This document shows positions 1 to 13,300 of a stretch of DNA of 64,000 bases, one piece after another (positions within the stretch are counted from its first letter, which is position 1; the number at the start of each line of letters is the position of its first letter). Made by a program: the position numbers and the translations under genes. This DNA comes from Romanomermis culicivorax. Its lineage: Eukaryota > Nematoda > Enoplea > Mermithida > Mermithidae. Location of the stretch: positions 186,001 through 250,000 of the forward strand of contig CAWUHX010000332.1 in NCBI GenBank assembly GCA_963922205.1, read 5' to 3'. The notes beneath the pieces are model-generated. The model searched no databases and was not told the DNA's origin. It was given only the letters and a program-made list of their open reading frames with translations.

Positions 1-2280
1 ACTGGAACTGGAACCAGAACTGGAACCAGAACCGGAACCAGAACCAAAATGAGATTTGCAAGCATAACTGCAATTGCAACTGGAAATGGAACTGGAACCT
101 TAACTGGAACTTGAATTGGAACTAGAACCAGAACTGAAACTAAAACCCAAACCCTAACCAAAACTAGAACCAGAACTGGAAGCATAACTGGAACTTGAAG
201 CATAACTGGAACCAGAACTGAAACTGGAACTGGAACTGGAACCAGGACTGGAACTGAAACTGGAACTGGAACTGGAACCAGAACTGGAACTGAAACTGGA
301 ACTGGAACCAGAAGTGAATTGGAACCATAACCAGTATCAAAACTGGAACTAGAACCAGAACTGGAACTGGAACCTAAACCAGAAACTGAACTTGAAAAAA
401 CTGGAACTGGAACTGAAACTTGAACTGAAGTCAGAATTCAAACCAGAATTGGAACTGGAACGAGAACAAAAACTGGAACCAGGTACTGAACTGGACCCCA
501 AACTGGAACCAGAATCAGATGCAGAACTGGAACCAAAACCCGAACTAGAACCCAAACCAAAACTAGAACTATAACCAGAACTGGAATTTTAACCTGTACC
601 TGAAAAAAAACAGAACCCGAAACAAAACTGGAACTAAAACTGGAACCAGAACTGGAACTGGAAACAATACCAGAACTAGAACTGGAATTGTAACTGGAAC
701 CTGAACCAGAACTAGAACAGTAACCAGAACTGAAACAAGAATTGGAACCAGAACTAGATCCATAATGGGAACCAGAACTGACACCAGAACTGGAAGCAGA
801 ACTAGAACTGGAACAAGAACTAGAATCAGAATTGGAACAAGAACCAGAACTGGAACTGAAACTGGAACTGGAACTGAAACTGGAACTGGAAGGAGAACTG
901 GAATTGGAACTGGAATTGGAACCATACCCAGTATCAAAACTGGAACTAGAACCAGAACTGGAACTGGAACCTAAACTAGAAACTGAACTTGAAAAAACTG
1001 GAACTGGAACTGAAACTTGAACTGAAATCAGAATTCCAACCAGAACTGGAACTGGAAGGAGAACAAAAACTGGAACCAGGTCTTGAACTGGACCCCAAAC
1101 TGGAACCAGAATCAGGTGCAGAACTGGAACCAAAACCCGAACTGGAACCAAAACCCGAACAGGAACCCAAACCAAAACTAGAACTGTAACCAGAACTGGA
1201 ATTCTAACCTGTACCTGAAAAAAAACCAGAACCCGAAACAAAACTGGAACTAAAACTGGAACCAGAAATGGAACTGGAAACAATACCAGAAATAGAACTG
1301 GAATAGTAACTGGAACCTGAACCAGAACAGTAACAAGAACTGAAACCAGAATTGGAATCAGAACTAGATCCATAATGGGAACCAGAACTGACACGAGAAC
1401 TGGAAGCAGAACTTCAACCAGAACTAGAACTGGAACAAGAACTAGAATCAGAATTGGAACAAGAACAAGAACTGGAACTGAAACTGGAACTGGAAGCAAA
1501 ACTGGAATTGGAACTGGAATTGGAACCATACCCAGTATCAAAACTGGAACTAGAACCAGAACTGGAACTGGAACCTAAACTAGAAACTGAACTTGAAAAA
1601 ACTGGAACTGGAACTGAAACTTGAACTGAAATCAGAATTCCAATCAGAACTGGAACTGGAAGGAGAACAAAAACTGGAACCAGGTCTTGAACTGGACCCC
1701 AAACTGGAACCAGAATCAGATGCAGAACTGGAACCAAAACCCGAACTGGAACCCAAACCAAAACTAGAACTATAACCAGAACTGGAATTCTAACCTGTAC
1801 CTGAAAAAAAACCAGAACCCGAAACAAAACTGAAACTAAAACTGGAACTAAGAATGGAACTGGAAACAATACCAGAACTAGAACTGGAATTGTAACTGGA
1901 ACCTGAACCAGAACCAGAACAGTAACCAGAACTGAAACCAGAATTGGAACCAGAACTAGATACATAATGGGAACCAGAACTGACACCAGAACTGGAAGCA
2001 GAACTTTAACCAGAACTAGAACTGGAACAAGAACTGGAATCAGAATTGGAACAAGAACTAGATTCATAATGGGAACCAGAACTGACACCAGAACTGGAAG
2101 CAGAACTTTAACCAGAACTAGAACTGGAACAAGAACTGGAATCAGAATTGGAACAAGAACTAGATTCATAATGGGAACCAGAACTGACACCAGAACTGGA
2201 AGCAGAACTTTAACCAGAACTAGAACTGGAACAAGAACTGGAATCAGAATTGGAACAAGAACATGAACTGGAACTGATAT
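1..2280. repeat. Hexamer satellite (GGAACT/GAACCA) with higher-order units
   Basis: The block is built of degenerate 6-bp units of the form GGAACT and GAACCA. Higher-order structure is visible. The landmark CAGTATCAAAACTGG recurs at about 332, 929 and 1533, giving units of about 600 bp. Near the right end a 102-bp unit marked by CATAATGGGAACC occurs three times (about 1959, 2061, 2163). Because the unit is a multiple of three, long open frames of Leu/Glu/Lys, Ser/Gly or Val/Pro appear on both strands. These are by-products of the repeat and not gene candidates. Confidence 0.95.
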
Positions 2281-2393
2281 CCTTCAAAATCATGAGCCGT
2301 TGCACCTCTTGAAGTTATATAGAGCTTATATTATACATTGTAGCTTGGAAAAATCCCAGATTTGCTAAAGTGCATAGGTGATTGGAAAAAGCT

Positions 2394-5300
2394 TCAAACC
2401 ATACTTTCGCAATTGCTGCAAGTGACTGGGCAATTTATCATATAAAATCCCGGCTCGGTGATGCATAAATTTGTGTCTTTGGCAGCCAATGAACATTTCT
2501 TGTTTGTCCCTGCTCGTGCAAATAACCTCAATTCGATGGTTTTTAAATTTGCACATTTTGTCTCGCAGTTGATTGCTATATTTTCTGCATCCATAGATGA
2601 AGTTCATTTTGTAGATGTCGCAAGTACCGAATCCCGATCCTTTGCCCATTATGTTTTCGATGCTATGAAAAAATGTTATTGATGAATTTAAAGACCTTGA
2701 ACTTTAAACTTTAAACTTTAAACTTTAAACTTTAAACTTTAAACTTTAAACTTTAAACTTTAAACTTTAAACTTTAAACTTTAAACTTTAAACTTTAAAC
2801 TTTAAACTTTAAACTTTAAACTTTAAACTTTAAACTTTAAACTTTAAATTCTAAACTGTAAACTTTCAACTTTAAACTTTGAACTTTAAACTTTAAACTT
2901 TAAACTTTAAACTTTAAACTTTAAACTTTAAACTTTTAGAGCCATTTTAAATCCTATAGTAATTTATTACCTTTTGTTAGGGTGATTCACAGTTATAGAC
3001 TTTGTTCCCGGTTTACTGTAGGATTCAGCCACGTAATGCATCAAAGAGTTATAATCATAAGGTAATAACTTGCGCCATTTCTTCTTAACCTTCTGCTTGT
3101 CTAACAACCATGCATTATCTTAATTAATATGTTATAAATATTTAAAGCACTACAGTAGCGGAGCATTTAAACTTACTTTTTAAATCGACTATGTTCTGTT
3201 CATGTATTGTAATGAATTTCTGGCTATCATCTCTAAAAAGATTTTCAAGTTTGAAATGGTAATGTATTTATTAAAAAGAATACATACCTTTCATTTTCGT
3301 GCATGAAACCCAAAGCATGCATCATTTCGTGCATAGTATCCGAAACTCCGCATCCGCGACCAATAGTCATTAGTTGCACTGGGTGTTCTTTGGACGCCAC
3401 CTCGCCAACGTATGATGAACACCCCCTTAAATTAACTACTATAAACTGTTTTTTCACGACTGCATATAGAAGACGCAATGTAAAAAATGGTGAAATCAGC
3501 TTTTTCTTCACCCTCTGCTCCACCCCCAGTGGAAAACAAAATTCTGCTCCGCCCTCTGTAAAAACAAATATTTGCTCCACCTCTATACAGAACAAAATTT
3601 TGCTCCACCCCTAAAGGGACAAACATTTCGCTCAGCAGCTATATGAAACAAACTTTTGCTCCACCCCCTACCAGGAAAGAAACCTTTTGCTCCACCCCTA
3701 AAGGGACAAACCTTTGCTTAGAAGCTATATGAAACAAACTTTTGCTCCACCCCCTATGAGGAAAGAAACCTTTTGCTCCACCCCTAAAGGGACAAACATT
3801 TGCTAAGCAGCTATATGTAACAAATTTTTGCTCCACCCCCTACGAGGAAAGAAACCTTTTGCTCCACCCCTAAAGGGACAAACATTTGCTTAGAAGCCAT
3901 ATGAAACAAACTTTTTCTCCACCCCTGTGAGGAAAGAAAGCTTTTGCTCCACCCCTAAAGGGACAAACATTTGCCAAGCAGCTATATGAAACAAACTTTT
4001 GCTCCACCCACTATGAGGAAAGAAACCTTTTGCTCCACATCTAAAGGGACAAACATTTGCTTAGAAGCCATATGAAACAAACTTTTGCTCCACCCCCTAT
4101 GAGGAAAAAAACCTTTTGCTCCACCCCTAAATTGAAAAAAATTTGCTAAGCAGCTATATGAAACAAACTTTTGCTCCACCCACTATGAGGAAAGAAACCT
4201 TTTGCTCCACATCTAAAGGGACAAACATTTGCTTAGAAGCCATATGAAACAAACTTTTGCTCCACCCCCTATGAGGAAAGAAACATTTTGCTCCACCCCT
4301 AAAGGGACAAACATTTGCCAAGCAGCTATATAAAACAAATTTTTGCTCCACACCCTATGAGGAAAGAAACCTTTTGCTCCACATCTAAAGGGACAAACAT
4401 TTGCTTAGAAGCCATATGAAACAAACTTTTGCTCCACCCCCTATGAGGAAAAAAACCTTTTGCTCCACCCCTAAATTGAAAAAAATTTGCTAAGCAGCTA
4501 TATGAAACAAACTTTTGCTCCACCCACTATGAGGAAAGAAACCTTTTGCTCCACATCTAAAGGGACAAACATTTGCTTAGAAGCCATATGAAACAAACTT
4601 TTGCTCCACCCCCTATGAGGAAAGAAACATTTTGCTCCACCCCTAAAGGGACAAACATTTGCCAAGCAGCTATATAAAACAAATTTTTGCTCCACACCCT
4701 ATGAGGAAAGAAACCTTTGGCTCCACCCCTAAAGGGACAAATATTTGCTAAGCAGCTATATGAAACAAACTTTTGCTCCACCCCCTATGAGGAAAGAAAC
4801 CCTTTGCTCCATCCCTAAAGGGACAAACATTTGCTGAGCAGCTATATGAAACAAACTTTTGCTCCACCCCCTATGAGGAAAGAAACATTTTGCTCCACCC
4901 CTAAAGGGAAAAACATTTGCTCAGCAGCTATATGAAACAAACTTTTGCTCCACCCACTATGAGGAAAGATCTTTGGCTCCACCCCCTACACTGAATAAGC
5001 TATTGCTCCACATTCTACAGAAAACAAACTTTTGCCCCACCTCCTATGAGGAAAAAACCTTTTGCTCCACCCCTAAAGGGACAAACATTTGCTTAGAAGC
5101 TATATGAAACAAACTTTTTCTCCACCCCCTATGAGGAAAGAAACCTTCTGCGCCACCCCCAAAGGGACAAACATTTGCTTAGAAGCTATATGGAACAAGC
5201 TTTTGCTCCACCCCCTATAAGGAAAGAAACCTTTCGCTCCACCCCTAAAGGGACAAACATTTGCTTAGAAGCTATATGAAACAAACTTTTGCTCCACCCC

Positions 5301-7768
5301 CTACGAGGAAAGAAACCTTTGGTTGCACCCCTAAAGGGACAAACATTTGCTAAGAAGCTGTATGAAACAAACTTTTGCTCCACCCCCTATGAGGAAAGAA
5401 ACCTATTGCTCCACCCCTAAAGGGACAAACATTTGCTTAGAAGCCATATGAAACAAACTTTTGCTCCACCCACTATGAGGTAAGAAACCTTTTGCTCCAC
5501 CCCTAAAGGGACAAACATTTGCTAAGCAGCTATATGAAACAAACTTTTGCTCCACCCCCTATGAGGAAAGAAACCTATTGTTCCACCCCTAAAGGGACAA
5601 ACATTTGCTTAGAAGCTATATGAAACAAACTTTTGCTCCACCCCCTATGAGGAAAGAAACCTTTTGCTCCACCCCTAAAGGGACAAACATTTGCTTAGAA
5701 GCCATATGAAACAAATATTTGCTCCGCCCCTATGAGGAATGATCTTCTGCTCCACCCCCTATTCAAAAGAAACATCTGTTCCACAACATGTACTGAAGAA
5801 ACTTTTGCTCCTCCCCCCTGCAGAACAAACTTTTACTATAGCCCTTATCAGAAACAAACCTTTGCTCCGCCCACTATGGGGAATTCACTTTTGCTCTATC
5901 CGTATGGGGAACGAACGTTTGCCCCACCCACTATCAAGAATTAACTTTTGCTCCACCCCCCATGCACAACAATCTTTTGCTCCACCCCTATGCAGAAAAA
6001 ACTTTTGCTCCGCCTCTTTGTAAAATGAACTTATGCTCCCCCCTATGGTAAGCAAAATTTTGTTGCAGCGTGGAATTTTCGCTCCACCCTCTATGTTGAT
6101 CGAACTTTTGCTCCGCCTCCTCCACTCTTGATGGGCAATTTTCAAGAACATCTTATTTTCTTACATGTTTTACAGCTTACCCTGTGGACTTGATGAATAT
6201 GTAAAATGAATCAGTGGGTCTCTTTTTAATAAAATGTATGCACTTTAGATATTTACTGAACTGAGCGATAGCTTGGGCAATCGTTACTTGTCTAAATTTG
6301 GGCATATCTGTTGATATATAAAAAAAGTTGTTAATTGATGCAATTATACAAAATTTTGCTGTGTAGTACTAACTTTTATCAATGATGTAAGGCACAACCT
6401 TATCCCAAAGCTTGGTCTTTTCACTGAAGCTTCGAAAACGAGAGCTCCTGGGTATGGTAAGGATATCTGAACAACAATTGAGTTTTGAGTTTTAGCTTTT
6501 AACTTTTAACTTTTAACTTTTAACTTTTAACTTTTAACTTTCAACTTTTGACTTTTAACTTTTAACTTTTAACTTTTAACTTTTAACTTTTAACTTTTAA
6601 CTTTTAACTTTTAACTTTTAACTTTTAACTTTTAACTTTTAACTTTTAACTTTTAACTTTTAACTTTTAACTTTTAACTTTTAACTTTTAACTTTTAACT
6701 TTTAACTTTTAACTTTTAACTTTTAACTTTTAACTTTTAACTTTTAACTTTTAACTTTTAACTTTTAACTTTTAACTTTTAACTTTTAATTTTTAACTTT
6801 TAACTTTTAATTTAACTTTTAACTTTTAACATTTGACTTTGAACTTTGAAGTTTGAACTTTGAACTTTGAACTTTGAACTTTGAACTTTGAACTTTGAAC
6901 TTTGAACTTTGAACTTTTAACTTTTAGCTTTTAACTTTTAACTTTTAACTTTTAACTTTTAACTTTTAACTTTCAACTTTTAACTTTTAACTTTTAACTT
7001 TTAATTTTTAACTTTTAACTTTTAACTTTTAACTTTTAACTTTTAACTTTTAACTTTTAACTTTTAACTTTTAACTTTTAACTTTTAACTTTTAACTTTT
7101 AACTTTTAACTTTTAACTTTTAATTTTTAACTTTTAACTTTTAATTTAACTTTTAACTTTTAACATTTGACTTTGAACTTTGAAGTTTGAACTTTGAACT
7201 TTGAACTTTGAACTTTGAACTTTGAACTTTGAACTTTGAACTTTGAACTTTTAACTTTTAGCTTTTAACTTTTAACTTTTAACTTTTAACTTTTAACTTT
7301 TAACTTTCAACTTTTAACTTTTAACTTTTAACTTTTAATTTTTAACTTTTAACTTTTAACTTTTAACTTTTAACTTTTAACTTTTAACTTTTAACTTTCA
7401 ACTTTTAACTTTTAACTTTTAACTTTTAACTTTTAACTTTTAACTTTTAACTTTTAACTTTTAACTTTTAACTTTTAACTTTTAACTTTTAACTTTTAAC
7501 TTTTAACTCTTAACTTCTAACTTTTAACTTTTAACTTTCAAATATTTGTTGTATAATATTCTAAAAATTGAGAAAATTACAATACAACTTTCCAAAAATT
7601 TTACAAATACCTGTTTCTTGTTGGCTTTGAACAACATTTGGCATTGCTCTGGCAGCTGGAAGAACTTCTGCTGATGATTAATTAAGTGCCAGCAATAACA
7701 TTCTTACCACGTAATCCAAAATTTAGAACCCCATCGACAAAAAGTATCGCTGCAGCCAAATTGAACAT
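2394..7768 (-). CDS. Astacin (M12A) metalloprotease with C-terminal ShKT domain; frameshift in last exon
   Basis: Eight exons on the minus strand: 7708-7768 (signal peptide, starts MFNLAAAILF), 7611-7670, 6374-6466, 6181-6307, 3288-3425, 3177-3232, 2971-3100 and 2394-2662. All junctions are GT/AG and phases agree. Exon 5 carries the astacin zinc motif HEMMHALGFMHENER, exon 7 the Met-turn SLMHY. Exon 8 starts with the MG-x-GSGF-x-x-CDIYKMNF segment typical of the astacin C-terminal lobe and ends in CPVTCSNC, the end of an ShKT domain. Between these two parts the frame changes by one base near 2510-2540, beside AAACAAGAAA. As written the protein is interrupted, so this is either a recent pseudogene or a sequencing error. 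Exons 3-6 match the plus-strand copy at 33015-37141 base for base in length (93, 127, 138, 56). Expected role (family knowledge): secreted zinc endopeptidase. Introns 2, 4 and 7 are filled by satellites. Confidence 0.85.
2695..2935. repeat. (CTTTAAA)n heptamer array in intron 7 of the minus-strand astacin
   Basis: A near-perfect array of CTTTAAA, about 34 units, with a few variants (CTTTCAA, CTTTGAA, TTCTAAA) near 2848-2885. It lies wholly between exons 8 (2394-2662) and 7 (2971-3100) of the minus-strand astacin gene. Confidence 0.95.
3490..6130. repeat. 86-bp satellite with 172/344-bp higher-order repeat in intron 4 of the minus-strand astacin
   Basis: The unit is about 86 bp and contains TTTTGCTCCACCCC-x-TATGAGGAAAG and CCCCTAAAGGGACAAACATTTGC. 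In 3982-4700 the spacing of near-identical blocks is 172 bp, and alternate blocks are more alike, giving a 344-bp higher-order unit. Units decay toward 5730-6130. The array fills almost all of the 2755-bp intron between exons 4 and 5. Open frames of about 65 aa on the minus strand recur at 172-bp steps and come from the repeat. Confidence 0.93.
6485..7540. repeat. (CTTTTAA)n heptamer array in intron 2 of the minus-strand astacin
   Basis: About 150 copies of CTTTTAA, interrupted by blocks of CTTTGAA near 6831-6915 and 7165-7248. These two blocks and their flanks are a duplication about 334 bp apart. The array fills the 1144-bp intron between exon 3 (6374-6466) and exon 2 (7611-7670). It differs by one base from the CTTTAAA array in intron 7. 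Confidence 0.95.
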
Positions 7769-8348
7769 AATGAACAGACTATATTTAATTGGAATTAAAT
7801 TCAATTTGGTCGACAAGTTGATCAAATTTCCAGAGCTTTCCCTATAACTGTGATCAACAACTTCAAAATGAATGAGAAAATTATGATTAAAAAGAAATTG
7901 TTGATAAGCAATCAATCTTAAGTTAACTAAAATTTAGAATTTTTTTTTTGAATTAATTAGATGTGACATCCATAGAATAACTGTCATCAAAACTTTTTTT
8001 GAACATGCAGTATCGAGATATACTTGGTTTCAACATACAGTATGACGGAATTTTTGCCGTATGTTACAAGAAAATACATCTAACACACTTCGACAGCTGC
8101 AAAAAGCATAAAAGCAGTATATGCACTAGATAGAATATTAGTACTGAAAAAAGCTATGAAATTGGTGTCAATTAGAATAGTAAACAAAAAGGGACACTTT
8201 GAAATTAGAATAATGAATTTCGCTACTAAACAGAGTGGAATGTTGAAGCTTGATGAATTTGAATGAGCACCTAGTACATAGCGCAGTATGCATTTCCGTA
8301 TTCTACAGAAGCCTACTCAACATGACGTGTGGGGACAATAATTCTACA
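7769..8348. other. Unique AT-rich sequence 5' of the minus-strand astacin
   Basis: No repeat, exon or RNA gene was recognised here. It presumably includes the promoter of the minus-strand astacin, whose start codon is at 7766-7768, but I see no defined element. Confidence 0.4.
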
Positions 8349-8692
8349 TGAATGATCAATTTAATTTAATTTAATTTAATTTAATTTAATTTAATTTAAT
8401 TTAATTTAATTTAATTTAATTTAATTTAATTTAATTTAATTTAATTTAATTTAATTTAATTTAATTTAATTTAATTTAATTTAATTTAATTTAATTTAAT
8501 TTAATTTAATTTAATTTAATTTAATTTAAATTAATTTAATTTAATTTAATTTAATTTAATTTAATTTAATTTAATTTAATTTAATTTAATTTAATTTAAT
8601 TTAATTTAATTTAATTTAATTAATTTAATTTAATTTAATTTAATTTAATTTAATTTAATTTAATTTAATTTAATTTAATTTAATTTAATTTC
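8349..8692. repeat. (AATTT)n pentamer microsatellite
   Basis: A nearly perfect pentanucleotide array of about 68 units. There are only two phase breaks, near 8529 (extra A) and 8621 (short unit). The ends are sharp. Confidence 0.97.
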
Positions 8693-8969
8693 CCCAACAC
8701 AAACACGGTGTAAGAATGATAAACATCCCGTTTCTTGGTCCTATTGTGACTTTGTCGATTCACCAATTTTGCATAGATGTGGGATGACTGCTACCCTAAG
8801 TACATCCCCAACATTGCTATTACATATCCGGTGTTGCAGGTCTTTGCTTCTGATAAAAGAAATAACTATAGTCAAGGAAACTAGTTAGAACTAGTCCTTG
8901 GCTAGGGTTCCTGTTGTGTGGGTCAATAGGTTTATCCTCTACTGGCCACCCACACATACTACATAGTGG

Positions 8970-9125
8970 AGGTATCTGTTACGCTGGCTGGTTTGCATAA
9001 TTTATTCGTATATAAATAAGGCGATAAACAAAGGCAAAACGGGATGAATTGGGATGAATTGGCCCAAGGCCCAACTATAAATACACCCCTCACATAAAAT
9101 TTACATAGCCAGCGTCAGGTGAAAC
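8970..9125. repeat. Small element with 9-bp inverted ends
   Basis: ACGCTGGCT (about 8981) and AGCCAGCGT (about 9108) form a perfect inverted repeat around about 130 bp. Inside are a tandem GGGATGAATT pair and a TATAAAT motif. It could be a small non-autonomous DNA element, but no second copy was found in the window. Confidence 0.35.
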
Positions 9126-9247
9126 ATATTACAACAAAATACATTGGCGAAATTTGCATGCCCAAAAAACTTGATGCACGTGCACCAGCATGATGTCCAT
9201 GTGCAAACACATCACCTTGGATCTTGGAGGCAATAGTACTCACAACC

Positions 9248-9388
9248 CTACACATGCGTGCTGATTTGCGCTACAGTAAGACATCTCTCGATGGTCTGCG
9301 TCGCTCGCTCCACTATGAACCTGCGCGCCTCTTTCAAAAATGACAAATATGAGAATATTCTACAAATAGGCGGAAATACACTATAACA
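9248..9388 (-). mobile_element. Truncated copy of LTR family B
   Basis: The stretch with CAGTAAGACATCTCTCGATGG and ending CACTATAACA matches the end of the 32309-32828 solo LTR (CAGTAAGACGTCTCTCGATGG, ending CACTACAACA). Only about 140 bp remain and no target-site duplication is visible. Confidence 0.6.
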
Positions 9389-9539
9389 ATATGCTAAATA
9401 TTCATCAAACTCCCAAAAATAGTGTAAAAACAAGAATGATTACACAATAATTTTCTTTTCTTTTTTTGGTGCTTCATTGCCATTCAAATTTTTCTGCACC
9501 TGCTGGACATCTATTGTTGATTTGCATGTCGACTCGTAG

Positions 9540-9655
9540 ACTACTCATAGCATAGACCTACGTTATAGCATAGGGCTATGTTATAACATGCGGCTGTTAT
9601 AACATAAGCCAACGTTATAACATAGCCCTATAATATAGCATAGCACTAAATTGTT
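9540..9655. repeat. Short outlier of the TTATAACAT palindromic repeat
   Basis: Six to eight copies of TATGTTATAACAT-like palindromes, the same motif that fills intron 3 of the receptor gene at 13520-15640. It is about 4 kb from that array. Confidence 0.75.
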
Positions 9656-9689
9656 CTGGCACAATTTTTGGCAGTCGGGGAAGCCACTT

Positions 9690-9880
9690 TTGGTGCGAAT
9701 ATCGTAGCCAGTTTGCAAAAATCACGGAAAATCACGGAATGTTCTAAAACATTGTAGAATGTAAAAGAATATTATAGAATATTGTGGAAGGTTCTAGAAC
9801 TTTCTGGTACAATGCAGTACATGAAATATACCCGCAAACTATTCTATGTGATCATACTGTAAGATATGCATCAGATTTTA
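9690..9880. repeat. Dispersed repeat: GGTTCTAGAAC / GATCATACTGTAAG family
   Basis: Contains ATTGTGGAAGGTTCTAGAAC, TATGTGATCATACTGTAAG and TATGCATCA. Related segments lie at 10700-10830, 34640-34810 and 51380-51730. Orientation differs between copies, so it is a dispersed family and not a local duplication. No coding content. Confidence 0.6.
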
Positions 9881-10385
9881 TTAAAACAATGGATTTTGAA
9901 TGCCGAAACTACAGTCCTGCGACAAAGCTTGCGATGCATTGAGAACTTTTTCCTTTTCTTTTTTGTTTTATTATATTTTTTGGTTTTAGATTTTCATTTA
10001 AATTGTTCATTTTATTGCTTGTTTACTGTAAAATAGACCAAAAAAGGAAGAACAAATTTCGGCGTCTAACATTCGTATCATTGTGATTAGTAATGCATAT
10101 CACGTGGAAAAAGAGTCAAACGTGATCAACACATAAATTAAGACAACAAATGTAATAGAAATTGCAGATGCCGAATAACGAAAAAAAATTAACGACACCG
10201 GGACGCGTCATTAGCACCGTGCATTTCTACAATGGATTGAGAGGAAAATATATATACAGAAGACTTTTCACACACAAATCTAACTTATAATTAGGCTAAT
10301 TAACATATTAAGCTGATTATCCTTAATGATAACAAATTTTTCGTGACTAATAAATTTATTCATTGCTGCGAATGTTTCCCGAAAA

Positions 10386-13300
10386 ATGAATAACACCAGT
10401 TTAACAATTGTAAGTCAATGTGCCGACAAGATAACTATTTCATCGATATTCGGTGTGTTCCAAATTGCGAATATCATTTTCGGCACGTACGTTACCCGTC
10501 GACTGACCATATCTTACAAAGATGCCGAAATCAACAAGTCGTTCTATAGTTTCTTGACTAATTTACTGGTATCGGATGTAGCGTACTTTGTAACGTATTT
10601 GATGGGTACTTTTCCACAAATTTTCCTTTGTGGCGGTGTTTTGGGCGATATCGGAACTATGGTATTAGGTTTTTTCAAGTGAGCGTTCCACGTTATTATA
10701 TGGTACATATTTCATAGTATGATCACGTAATATGATGTGGAGGTAACATTCGCATAGCAAGTTTTCCCAGAAAGTTACCTCCATAATATTCTATAATATT
10801 CTGTTCATGTATATTCTACAATGTTCAAAAATGTTTCATGATTTTTCATGTTGTATGGCAACATACAACATTCCACCCGTAGAATTGATGTTGTAGCCAA
10901 TCCACGGGTGCTGAACCCGGCCATTTTTGTTGAACCCTGGTCACGTTGGCCAATGGTGGGACAGCTACTATATATAATTTGAAAAATATGAACAATATAA
11001 ATAAAGCAACTAAATAAAGAATACGAATAATATAAATTATATAAGTAATATAATATTAATGATAATATTAATAATTTAAAAATTATAAATAAAATGGTTT
11101 GAATGAATAACATGAATAATATAAATGATATACATCATATGAAAAATAATGATAATATTAATAATATAAAAAACATAAACAACATAAATAATATAAATAT
11201 TACCAATAAAATAAACAATTTAAGTAATATAAATGATATAAATCATATAAATTATACAAAAACTGAATAATAGCAATAATAACAATAATATAAATAATAT
11301 AAAAAATATAAATAGTATAAATAACATAAATAATGTAAATAATAAAAATAATATGAGTAACAAAAGTAATATAAATAATATAAATAAAATGAATATAATA
11401 AATAGTATAAATAATATAAATAATATAAATTATATAAATTATATAAATTATATGAATTATATTAATTATATAAATGATATAAATTATAAAGAAAATATAA
11501 ATAATATAAACAATTTTTCAGCATTTGTACTTTCGTACCACTGGCAACAAACATCTTTTTGATTTCATTGAATCGATATTGCGCAATTTGTTGGCCGAAC
11601 ATCAATAAAACAGTTTTTCAAGATCAATACATCATCTATTATTGCTTTATCGGGTGGTTGACCGGTCCTTTATTCGTGCTATTTAATTATTTAACTGGCT
11701 GCTATATGAAGTAAGGCATTTTGTTTAATATACGGCATGAAGTGTTCTAATTACTCCATGAACATGAATGTAGAATATGTAGAACATGTAGAACATGTAA
11801 AATATGTAGAACGTGTAGAACATGTAGAACATGTAGAACATGTAGAACATATAGAATATGTAGAACATGTAGAACATGTAGAACATGTAGAACATATACA
11901 ACATGTAAACCACACAGAATATGTAGAACATGTACAACACGTAGAACATGTAGAACATGTAGAATATGTAGAACATGTAGAACATGTAGAACATGTAGAA
12001 CATGTAGAACATGTAGAACATGTAGAACATGTAGAACATATAGAATATGTAGAACATGTAGAACATGTAGAACATGTAGAACATATACAACATGTAAACC
12101 ACACAGAATATGTAGAACATGTACAACACGTAGAACATGTAGAACATGTAGAATATGTAGAACATGTAGAACATGTAGAACATGTAGAACATGTAGAACA
12201 TGTAGAACATGTAGAACATGTAGAACATATAGAATATGTTGAACATGTAGAACATGTAGAACATGTAGAACATATACAACATGTAAACCACACAGAATAT
12301 GTAGAACATGTACAACACATAGAACATGTAGAACATGTAGAATATGTAGAACATGTAGAACATGTAGAACATGTAGAACATGTAGAACATGTAGAACATG
12401 TAGAACATGTAGAACATGTAGAATATGTAGAACATGTTAAACATGTAGAACATGTAGAACATGTAGAACATGTAGAACATGTAGAACATATAGAACATGC
12501 AGAATATGTAGAACATGTAGAACATGTAGAACTTGCAGAACATTTAGAACATGTAGAACATGTGGAACATGTAGAACATGTAGAACATTTAGAACATGTA
12601 GAACATGTAGAACATGTAGAACATGTAGAATATGTAGAACATGTAGAACATGTAGAATATGTAGAACATGTAGAACATGTAAAACTTGCAGAACATTCAC
12701 AACACATATAACATGGAGAACATGTAGAACGTGCAGAACATTTAGAACACATAGAAGATGTAGAACATGTAGAACATGTAGAACATATAGAACATGTAGA
12801 ATGTGTAGAACATATGATGTGTATATCTCAGAAAAATCTTTAAACTCAGTTTAACAATAGTGTTAGCTTCATCTACTTCTCCATGTTTTATGCTAAAAAA
12901 TTATTTTTTTTACATTTAAATTGAGTTTTTCACTAAATTCTTGTACATTTGACAAATTTAATCAATTTAATCATATTTTAAGTCATGGTTTTAATATATT
13001 GAAATTTATTTTTTTAATATTTTCAGGTTTAATGAATCTAATCCATCATTCGGCTTGAAATGTAACTCACCGAACGTGATTACAGCCTTGAGTCCCCATT
13101 CGATATATTTATATATCTGCGCATACGGCACATTTATATTTTACGCCATGTGTATCAAGAAGTTGAGGAATCAAGCAGTCGCAGCAGTGACCCAAAATGT
13201 AGCTGCCTCGATCAGTCGCAAACAAATGCACGTTTTTTGGCAAGCATTGTTCATTTGGATGTCTTTCGTTGCGACAATATCATGTGAGTAAAAAAATTGA

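Noticed and set aside
438..2190. Long Val/Pro, Ser/Gly and Glu/Leu frames in the hexamer satellite
   Set aside because: Direct products of the GGAACT/GAACCA repeat. No gene structure.
11737..12752. Frames of 272-333 codons (Val-Glu-His; Cys-Ser-Thr; Phe-Tyr-Met repeats) on both strands
   Set aside because: They are translations of the 9-bp GTAGAACAT array, open in several frames because the unit is a multiple of three, and lie inside a well-supported intron.
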